In this document: positions 14,506 to 20,183 of the stretch, piece by piece
Position numbering within the stretch: the stretch's first letter is position 1
Layout: each line of letters starts with the position of its first letter
Notes under the pieces: generated by a model
Database searches by the model: none
Told to the model about the DNA's origin: nothing
What the model saw: the letters and a program-made list of their open reading frames with translations, nothing else
Assembly: GCF_018364065.1 (NCBI RefSeq)
Contig: NZ_JAGZMO010000012.1
Coordinates: forward strand, 1 to 20,183
Source of the DNA: Veillonella sp.
Lineage (GTDB): Bacteria; Bacillota; Negativicutes; Veillonellales; Veillonellaceae
Length of the DNA stretch: 20,183 bases
Reading direction: 5' to 3'
Made by a program: the position numbers and the translations under genes

Positions 14506-17401
14506 AGAAATACATATAACTGAGTTTGGCCCTTACCGTGACTGGTCGTTTACACCGAGCAAAGAGGCAGTGCAGATGATTTTCGGCCCTAATGAAAGCG
14601 GAAAAACATCGCTGCTGGAAGCATTGCGTTTCCTTTTGTTCGGGAAAAAGAGTAAGACCTACGGGTATGGCACAGGTTATTTATTGGTAGAACATGACGG
14701 CGTAGATTACCATATCGGCCGCGATGAGAAGAAGCTGGATTTTTACCCAATCGGTGGAGCACCGATTGCACAGGAGCCGGCGGACTTATGGTGGCACGGT
14801 CTGGAAAAGAAAACCTATGACCGCATTTTTGCCATTACAGTTGATGAACTGCAGGGCGCCGATGTCCTGACAGAAGTGGAAGTTCGTGCCCGCTTCTTTG
14901 GTGCTGAAGGAGGCGAACGCCTCAGCACGGCGGTGAAAGATATTGAGAAAAATTCCGCCGACTTATTGGTGGCATCTGCTGCCGGTAAGCGCAAAATCAA
15001 CCTTTTAGTGGAGCAACTAAAGCAGGCGCGCAAGAATATTCAGGAACTGTCCAAGGCGGAAGATTCTTATGTAAACTACCAACAGGAGCTTACCAATTTA
15101 GGGACTACTGAAAAAGAATTGCAGGAACGCTTGAAAGAGTGGCAGGATTATGGCCGCGACATCGACCAGGTGCTCCGCGCCTGGGACGTGTATAAACGGG
15201 CGGAGCATGCGAAGGAAAAAATGAACACCTTCGCCGTAACCGAGCTTTTGGAAAAGAAAGCGTTCATGGAGTTGGAAGACAAACTTCGCGAATGTCGCAA
15301 TAACATGCAGCTTTGGAGCGGCAAGGAAGCCGGTCTTGTGCCGGATAACTTTGCACCGGACTCCTTGATCGGTGTTTTCGGACAGGACATTGAAGACCTG
15401 TATCAGGAAGTGTCTAAATGGACACAACTTCAGAAGGAATGTGAAGAAGGTCGGGCGTACGTAAAACGCGTGAAAGATCAATTGGACATTTCACGCACCA
15501 TGCATACGGCTTGGCGTGCTGATGCGGAAATGCCGTCCCATGTAAACTGGGCGGAAGGGGAAAAATTAGCCCGCGATTTACGCAGTGCACAGGATAATTA
15601 CTTGAACTGGCAAAAACGCAAACCTCATGAACCGGAAGAAATTGCCAACTCTACAGTAAAACAGGAAGAATCCAAGTTGGTGAAACAGGAAGTAAGCCTG
15701 GAAACATTGACTTCTAACTTTGAAGAAAAAGAACGCATCCAAATGGCGAAAGAGACGTTGGCAAAGGCTCCTGCATCCGGTAAAGCTTTGCAGGGCATTG
15801 CTGCTGTAGCTATTTTGGCCGGTCTTGCCGTTGCCGCCATGAATCCGGAATTATATTGGCTCAGCGCCGTATTGATTGTGGTAGGCATTGCGGCAGGCGT
15901 GTACTGGTATCGCACGTCTCATAAAAACGGTACGGAACTGAGTACGTTGGAATCTCGTGAAAAACGAATCGATGTGGTTTTAAAAGAAGTAGCCTCTGAG
16001 CACGGCTGGTCCGTGCCGACTACACGGGATGAACTGGATGCGTTGAAAACGCAGGTTAAAGCAGCTCGTGAAACGCTGGGTCAGCAGAACATTTTACTGG
16101 CTAAGGTTCACAACTACGAACAACTTCTTAACGCATGGCTGGAAGAAGGTCAGGAGTTGGAAGCTGTTGGCAACAAAGCGATGGAAAGTTGGCAGCGCTG
16201 GCTCCCTGAAGGGGCAAGCCGTGTGTTGACGGACAATCATTTCTTCGCCATGAAGCAGGAATATGATACATACATGGAGGATTTAGGTAAGTACAAAGAG
16301 TACGAAAAAATCCTGAAAGACCATGAAGCACAGCTGCAGGCCTTAGAAACTCGTTGTCGCGAATTGTGGGAAAAACTGGAATTAAACTTGCCGGCCACTC
16401 CGATTGAAGTGCGCCGCGTGTATAATTTGCTAAAGGCACATCGTCAAAATCAGGTGCGCTGGGAACAAAAAGAATCGCAGCGTCGCAGTTACCACGAAGA
16501 ATACGAACAGTGGAGCCGCAAGGAAAAGGCATTGCTCCTTGAACAGGATGAAATTCTTCAGAAAACAGGTGTGCCGACGGCGGCGGAATACCGTCAACGT
16601 CTGCTCGTTCAGGATCAGTATACACAATGGAAAGTGGTCTACGAACAGAGCATCGACCAGTTGTCCCTATTCGCCCCAACACGAGAACAGCACGACTCCT
16701 TGTTGCGTCGTCTGAAATCGGGCAATAAAACGAAGTGGCATAGTGAAGCGGTGCGCAGCGAATCGGAAATCAGCAGTTTGGAAAAACGCTTGGCCAACTT
16801 ATATGAAAAACGCGGCCAGATTCAGGAAGCGCTTCGCACATTAAGCAATGATAAAGCATTGGCGGCGGCCCTCCAGAAGGAACAACAATTGGAAGGGGAA
16901 CTGCAGGATGCACTCACAGCTTGGGCGACTCAAGTCCTTATCAGTCATTTTATGGAATTGGCACAGGCCGATTATGAAAAGGACCGTCAGCCGGAAGCCA
17001 TTGCGAAAGCTTCGGAATACTTAAACATTATGACCGGCGGTAAATACACATTGGCTTTGACCGGTGATGTGGCAAACTTACAGGTTGTAAATAAAGCCGG
17101 CGAAGGTATGACCTCCGACCGCTGGAGCAGCGGCCTTGGGGATCAGGTGTATTTGGCGTTGCGCCTCAGCCTTGTTTACGTATTCAGCAAACGTGTTGAG
17201 TCATTGCCGATTATTTTGGATGACATCTTGCTTCGCTTCGACGAAGAACGTCAGCAGGGCGCATTAGACTTGTTGGCACATATCGGTGCGTTGGGTCAGG
17301 TATTAATCTTTACTTGCCAGCAGACCACGGCTAAAAAAGCGTTGGCTGTGAAAGGCATCGACGTGTACGACTTGAGCGCGAAAGAAGCTATGAAGGCGTA
17401 A
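14495..17401 (+). CDS. yhaN: SbcC/Rad50-like ATPase, YhaN family
   Basis: 968 residues. The start lies inside the end of the nuclease gene, with AGGAGAT just upstream. The N-terminal Walker A is GPNESGKT (31-38). The C-terminal end carries the ABC signature SSGLGDQVYLALRL (about 877-890) and Walker B LPIILDDILLRFDEERQQ (about 903-920). Long coiled coils lie between. Near residues 430-475 two hydrophobic segments (AVAILAGLAVAAM and SAVLIVVGIAAGVYWY) form a membrane hairpin, the hallmark of YhaN as opposed to soluble SbcC; no Rad50 zinc hook (CxxC) is seen. It probably forms a membrane-tethered DNA-end-processing complex with the YhaO-like partner. A strong terminator follows. Confidence 0.93.
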   Translation: MRIKEIHITEFGPYRDWSFTPSKEAVQMIFGPNESGKTSLLEALRFLLFGKKSKTYGYGTGYLLVEHDGVDYHIGRDEKKLDFYPIGGAPIAQEPADLWWHGLEKKTYDRIFAITVDELQGADVLTEVEVRARFFGAEGGERLSTAVKDIEKNSADLLVASAAGKRKINLLVEQLKQARKNIQELSKAEDSYVNYQQELTNLGTTEKELQERLKEWQDYGRDIDQVLRAWDVYKRAEHAKEKMNTFAVTELLEKKAFMELEDKLRECRNNMQLWSGKEAGLVPDNFAPDSLIGVFGQDIEDLYQEVSKWTQLQKECEEGRAYVKRVKDQLDISRTMHTAWRADAEMPSHVNWAEGEKLARDLRSAQDNYLNWQKRKPHEPEEIANSTVKQEESKLVKQEVSLETLTSNFEEKERIQMAKETLAKAPASGKALQGIAAVAILAGLAVAAMNPELYWLSAVLIVVGIAAGVYWYRTSHKNGTELSTLESREKRIDVVLKEVASEHGWSVPTTRDELDALKTQVKAARETLGQQNILLAKVHNYEQLLNAWLEEGQELEAVGNKAMESWQRWLPEGASRVLTDNHFFAMKQEYDTYMEDLGKYKEYEKILKDHEAQLQALETRCRELWEKLELNLPATPIEVRRVYNLLKAHRQNQVRWEQKESQRRSYHEEYEQWSRKEKALLLEQDEILQKTGVPTAAEYRQRLLVQDQYTQWKVVYEQSIDQLSLFAPTREQHDSLLRRLKSGNKTKWHSEAVRSESEISSLEKRLANLYEKRGQIQEALRTLSNDKALAAALQKEQQLEGELQDALTAWATQVLISHFMELAQADYEKDRQPEAIAKASEYLNIMTGGKYTLALTGDVANLQVVNKAGEGMTSDRWSSGLGDQVYLALRLSLVYVFSKRVESLPIILDDILLRFDEERQQGALDLLAHIGALGQVLIFTCQQTTAKKALAVKGIDVYDLSAKEAMKA

Positions 17402-17420
17402 GATATTTTTAAAAATAAGA

Positions 17421-17486
17421 AAGAACTTGTGTTACGTATGGAAGGTGAAAAACCTGGCGAGTACGTAGGGCGAGTTCTTTTTCTTT
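17421..17486 (+). terminator. Long rho-independent terminator of the mocR-yhaO-yhaN operon
   Basis: GAACTTGTGTTACGTA pairs with TACGTAGGGCGAGTTC at 15 of 16 positions (with wobbles), enclosing an inner AGGT/ACCT hairpin, followed by a T-rich tail. The 190 bases from here to the next gene hold a 17-bp-spaced direct repeat of CTTTGTCAGA (17501 and 17518) and a small TACTCT/AGAGTA hairpin (17531-17549), but no gene. Confidence 0.88.
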
Positions 17487-17606
17487 GGGAAAAAATTCAT
17501 CTTTGTCAGATCTTGTGCTTTGTCAGAGCTTACTCTTTCTCCGAGAGTATTCTTTATGGTAGTTTATAAACTGTTAAACGCTTTGTAGTTTTTTAAATTG
17601 AAAAGA

Positions 17607-17617
17607 TGGTATATAAT
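17607..17617 (+). promoter_or_regulatory. Possible extended -10 promoter of the TPR lipoprotein gene
   Basis: TGG followed by TATATAAT (17610-17617). No convincing -35 box is found. The start would be near 17624, giving a leader of about 50 bases. Confidence 0.4.
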
Positions 17618-17675
17618 AAGACATACATACAACTAAATTTAATATGACGAATGTATTGTTAGATACATTACGTAT

Positions 17676-18323
17676 ATGGCAACTGAGCTGAAAGGTGTTG
17701 AAGATAAAATAAATATTAATAAGAGTATAGTGCTGCTGTTGACGGCGCTGCTTGTGGCCGGATGCGGTGCGGAAGATGCAAAACCCGGTCCCAGTGAAGC
17801 GGTTAAGCCGAATACGGTAGCCACTACGGAGAGCGATACGGCGAAGGCTGATTTGCAAGAGGCTACGGTTTTGATGCAATCCAATAAATATGAAGAAGCC
17901 ATTGCGAAAGCCGATGCTATATTGAAACAGAATCCGCAAAACGATGGAGCCTATGCGATTAAAGGTATGGCGCAAGGATTGAACGGTGATGTGGAAGAGG
18001 GTCTTGTAAATGAGCAGAAGGCTTACCAACTGAATCCAAATAATGTGAGCGTGTATTATAATTTGGCGATTCTGTACAAACTGCAGGGTAGATTGGACGA
18101 GTCGAAAACATGGTTTGAAAAAGTGCTCGAAAAGGATCCGCGCAACGTGTGGTCTATCTACGGGATTGCCACTATTTATGCCGATCAGGGTGACGATCGT
18201 TTAGCACTCGATAAATTACGCGAAGCGGTTCAATTGGATGATCAGGTAAAACAGGCGGCACGGACGCAAGACCATTTCGCTCGTTTTCATGGAAATCCGC
18301 AATTTGAAGCTATCGTAAAATAG
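17676..18323 (+). CDS. TPR-repeat lipoprotein
   Basis: 215 residues. A lipoprotein signal peptide (hydrophobic core about 17-27) ends in the lipobox LVAGC, so C30 would be lipidated and the protein exported. A Ser/Thr/Pro-rich linker (31-56) leads to about four tetratricopeptide repeats (near 57-88, 91-122, 125-156 and 159-190), with motifs such as YYNLAILYKLQGRLDES. TPRs are protein-binding scaffolds, often in envelope assembly. The start is uncertain: ATG 17676 has no ribosome-binding site and gives a long n-region, while AAAGGTG at 17691 lies inside the frame with only ATA (17709) or ATT (17715) codons behind it. No terminator follows, so it may be co-transcribed with the adaptor gene after the repeat array. 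The partner is unknown. Confidence 0.82.
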   Translation: MATELKGVEDKININKSIVLLLTALLVAGCGAEDAKPGPSEAVKPNTVATTESDTAKADLQEATVLMQSNKYEEAIAKADAILKQNPQNDGAYAIKGMAQGLNGDVEEGLVNEQKAYQLNPNNVSVYYNLAILYKLQGRLDESKTWFEKVLEKDPRNVWSIYGIATIYADQGDDRLALDKLREAVQLDDQVKQAARTQDHFARFHGNPQFEAIVK

Positions 18324-18375
18324 AACCGTTAGAATCGATGAAATAGATACGTGGACAACAGATAAGTCGATAGCA

Positions 18376-18480
18376 GACAAATAGATAGAAGACAAATAGA
18401 TAGAAGACAAATAGATAGAAGCTAGCAGAGCAATAGACAATAAATAGATAGACAACTGATAAAGAGACAGAGTTAATTAT
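18376..18480. repeat. 15-bp tandem repeat array, seven units
   Basis: Three perfect copies of GACAAATAGATAGAA at 18376, 18391 and 18406 are followed in strict 15-base register by degenerate units at 18421, 18436 (GACAATAAATAGATA), 18451 (GACAACTGATAAAGA) and 18466. A looser relative lies at 18354. The array fills the gap between the TPR gene and the adaptor gene and stops 8 bases before the adaptor's ribosome-binding site. Perfect copies suggest recent slippage. Confidence 0.9.
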
Positions 18481-18501
18481 TAGCAGATAGGAGGCCTTAG
18501 G

Positions 18502-19668
18502 ATGGTTATGTTTTCCTCCATGAATAATGGACGGGGTGCCTCGATTGGCAAAGCATTGCTGCTAAGTGTTGTATTGGGCATGTCCTTGGTTGTGGCCGGT
18601 TGTTTCGGACCTACAAAAGTAACGACCACTACGGTAGAAACTCGTGAAATGCCTGTAAAGATTTCTAACGATGCCAGTGTGGCAGCGTTGAACAAGGTAA
18701 CGATTGAGCCAACCGTATCCGGACAGGTGGCGACCATGACTGTAAAAGTCGGTGATGCGGTGCAACAAGGGCAAGTGGTGGCTATTTTAGATACATCCAC
18801 ATTGCAAACGCAATTGAATCAGTTGATTCAGGAGTTGAGTGAGCGTCAGCAGGGGCAAAGTGTTCAAGCATTGCCACAAGAGACTACCATCGTTCCGGGT
18901 GCTGTATCGGCAGCCGATGTGGCGCGGGCTCGTGAAATGATGGCAGCCGGCGTAATTACGGAAAAAGAATACGAAACCATTGTGGCCCGCTCACAAGCGA
19001 CGACTGTTACAAGCGGTGGCGGTTATGTATCGACAGGCAGTGCTGATACGGCCGGTATTCAGGCAGCTATTGCGCAAGTACAGGCTCAAATGGCACAGGC
19101 ACAGATTGTGGCATCGATGGCCGGACGGGTGGCGGCTATTTACAATGAAGACCGCAAAGTGGCTATAGCAGGCAGACCGTTCATGTTGATTCAGCAGAAC
19201 TCTCCGGTGGTTGCTTCGTTGAGTATTCCACAGGGCTTTGCATTGAAGTTGGCTGATCCGGCGAACAAGGGAAAAATTAAAGTATATTTGAAAATAGATA
19301 ATAAGGAAATTCCGGGCGAGTTGACCTATGTAGACACAAATTCGCCGGCAGGAACGCCGAGCGTACTGGTAAAAGCTACTTTCACGAATGCGGATAATGC
19401 GATTTCACCAGGTGAATTCTATACATTGGTGATTGAATCCGATGTGACAGCTCCTGTATTGGCTGTGCCGGCTGATGCGGTGCGTGAAAATAAAGACGGA
19501 CACTATGTATATGTAATTACAGCAGATAATACAGTAGATGTGCGCGTCGTTGAAGTGAGTGAAACCGTTGACGGTTATACAGCCATTACGTCAGGATTAA
19601 ACCGCGGTGAAAAGATTATTACGTCCAAAGGCAACTATGAACTTGGTGAACAAGTAACTGCCGAGTAA
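18502..19668 (+). CDS. RND/HlyD-type periplasmic adaptor lipoprotein
   Basis: 388 residues. ATG 7 bases after AGGAGG. The signal peptide ends in the lipobox VVAGC (C34), so it is lipid-anchored. The order is a first half of the lipoyl domain (about 65-97, with IEPTVSGQVATMTVKVGDAV), an alpha hairpin (about 98-200), a second lipoyl half (201-232), a beta barrel (about 233-325), and a membrane-proximal domain with LAVPADAVRENKDGHYVYVI. The hairpin motif REMMAAGVITEKEYETIVA matches the conserved TolC-contact region of adaptors. Such adaptors link an inner-membrane pump to an outer-membrane TolC-like channel, which implies a diderm cell. No pump or TolC gene follows; a terminator and rRNA promoters come next. 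The upstream TPR lipoprotein may share its transcript. Confidence 0.9.
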   Translation: MVMFSSMNNGRGASIGKALLLSVVLGMSLVVAGCFGPTKVTTTTVETREMPVKISNDASVAALNKVTIEPTVSGQVATMTVKVGDAVQQGQVVAILDTSTLQTQLNQLIQELSERQQGQSVQALPQETTIVPGAVSAADVARAREMMAAGVITEKEYETIVARSQATTVTSGGGYVSTGSADTAGIQAAIAQVQAQMAQAQIVASMAGRVAAIYNEDRKVAIAGRPFMLIQQNSPVVASLSIPQGFALKLADPANKGKIKVYLKIDNKEIPGELTYVDTNSPAGTPSVLVKATFTNADNAISPGEFYTLVIESDVTAPVLAVPADAVRENKDGHYVYVITADNTVDVRVVEVSETVDGYTAITSGLNRGEKIITSKGNYELGEQVTAE

Positions 19669-19684
19669 GTTGTTGAATGATTAA

Positions 19685-19707
19685 ACAGCTCAGTAGCTTT
19701 GAGCTGT
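19685..19707 (+). other. Perfect hairpin after the adaptor gene
   Basis: ACAGCTCA and TGAGCTGT pair perfectly around a 7-base loop, but no T-tract follows. It may protect the 3' end of the adaptor transcript. Between it and the next terminator is an AT-alternating stretch (TATATATATACTATATATAG at 19741). Confidence 0.5.
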
Positions 19708-19778
19708 AGAGTATAATACTGTATATATGGTGAACCTGCTTATATATATACTATATATAGGAAACACTAAAGTATATG

Positions 19779-19817
19779 AGAGCATGTCCTCGAAATGAGG
19801 GGACATGCTCTTTTTTT
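19779..19817 (+). terminator. Strong rho-independent terminator ahead of the rRNA promoters
   Basis: GAGCATGTCC (19780-19789) pairs with GGACATGCTC (19801-19810), with an inner CCTC/GAGG extension, followed by seven T. It insulates the rRNA operon from upstream transcription. Confidence 0.93.
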
Positions 19818-19867
19818 ATCTTCACACATAACTTGAAGAAAAATATAAAAAAGTTAGAAAAATAGGG

Positions 19868-19896
19868 TTGACGGCATATCGGATATGCGGTATTAT
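19868..19896 (+). promoter_or_regulatory. rRNA promoter P1
   Basis: TTGACG (19868-19873), a 17-base spacer and TATTAT (19891-19896). An A/T-rich run just upstream (19842-19863, with A tracts) could act as an UP element. The spacer contains a perfect inverted repeat, GCATATC-G-GATATGC (19874-19888). Confidence 0.85.
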
Positions 19897-19992
19897 ATAC
19901 AAGTCGTCTCCACGAGATGACGGAGTAAAGAATAAAACCGTAATTGAATTAGCTGCTGTAAATTTCTTGTAAGAAATTAGTAAAAAAAGTAG

Positions 19993-20021
19993 TTGACGAA
20001 ATTAAAAAACGGTGTTATACT
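19993..20021 (+). promoter_or_regulatory. rRNA promoter P2
   Basis: TTGACG (19993-19998), a 17-base spacer and TATACT (20016-20021), 125 bases after P1, with an A-rich upstream region. Tandem promoters of this kind are standard for rRNA operons. A CGTCA-GAGA-TGACG hairpin follows directly at 20029-20042. Confidence 0.88.
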
Positions 20022-20183
20022 TTAAAAACCGTCAGAGATGACGATGAACGAATTGCAAATCACATATAACTGAAATGCAATTTGTCAGATCTTTGAAAAC
20101 TGAACAATGTAAGGTAATCATTTCTAACGAAATGAACATATGCCAGAGTGCGGGTTTCACTAAGTTGAAACCAACCAAATAAA
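20022..20183 (+). other. Leader of an rRNA operon (16S gene beyond the right edge)
   Basis: The stretch TCTTTGAAAACTGAACAATG (20090-20109) is the conserved leader element, including boxA-like antitermination sequence, found before 16S genes in Firmicutes. Flanking hairpins are AATTGCA/TGCAATT (20051 and 20076), CATTTC/GAAATG (20119-20134) and GGTTTCA/TGAAACC (20153-20172). The mature 16S start (AGAGTTTGATC) is not reached, so the rRNA gene itself is not in the window. Confidence 0.88.

Noticed and set aside
17501..17527. TTTGTCAGATCTT shared with the rRNA leader at 20081
   Set aside because: A 13-base match in 20 kb of AT-rich gaps is expected by chance, and no further similarity flanks it.
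18216..18455. Antisense frame with SIYLS repeats
   Set aside because: It exists only because the 15-bp repeat is a multiple of three and it overlaps the TPR gene end; no ribosome-binding site and no recognisable domain.
18922..18987. SHOCT domain in the adaptor (REMMAAGVITEKEYE)
   Set aside because: The same pattern is the conserved hairpin motif of RND/HlyD adaptors, which explains it in context.
20140..20183. Start of the 16S rRNA gene
   Set aside because: The conserved AGAGTTTGATC beginning is not reached; only leader hairpins are present.

Overview
The window most likely comes from a Negativicutes bacterium, with Veillonella the best guess. The rRNA leader near the right end is of Firmicutes type (a CTTTGAAAACTGAACAATG stretch before the 16S gene). 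Two lipoproteins and an RND-type periplasmic adaptor point to a cell with an outer membrane, and promoters and ribosome-binding sites are Gram-positive in style. The taxon is inferred from these traits and was not tested by a search.

Left part (1-6761): the 3' end of a sugar ABC permease of MglC type with its terminator. Next come two paralogous membrane-anchored purple-acid-phosphatase-like proteins, each with its own promoter and terminator. The second keeps all metal ligands; the first has lost several and looks like a pseudoenzyme. A protein with a zinc ribbon, 11-residue helical repeats and one membrane segment follows, then phosphate acetyltransferase (pta), which has a strong ribosome-binding site and an extended -10 promoter.

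Middle (6762-11794): a metallo-beta-lactamase-fold hydrolase and two tandem DUF445 membrane proteins (joined by an ATGA overlap) form an operon. It converges on biotin synthase (bioB, minus strand), with a shared bidirectional terminator between them. The 375-bp divergent gap between bioB and a MocR-type regulator is the most interesting non-coding stretch. It holds a BirA-like operator on the bioB -35 box and an array of about 32-bp-spaced AGTTAACAATA motifs running toward the regulator.

Right part (11795-20183): the MocR regulator, a YhaO-like nuclease and a YhaN-like ATPase overlap one another, so a PLP-binding regulator is translationally coupled to an SbcCD-like DNA-repair pair. After a terminator come a TPR lipoprotein, a 15-bp tandem repeat array, and an RND adaptor lipoprotein without a pump gene next to it. 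The window ends in the tandem promoters and leader of an rRNA operon whose 16S gene begins beyond the right edge.

No phage, insertion sequence, tRNA or CRISPR array was seen. The best candidates for something new are the inactivated phosphatase paralog, the operator array between bioB and the MocR gene, and the zinc-ribbon/11-mer repeat protein.
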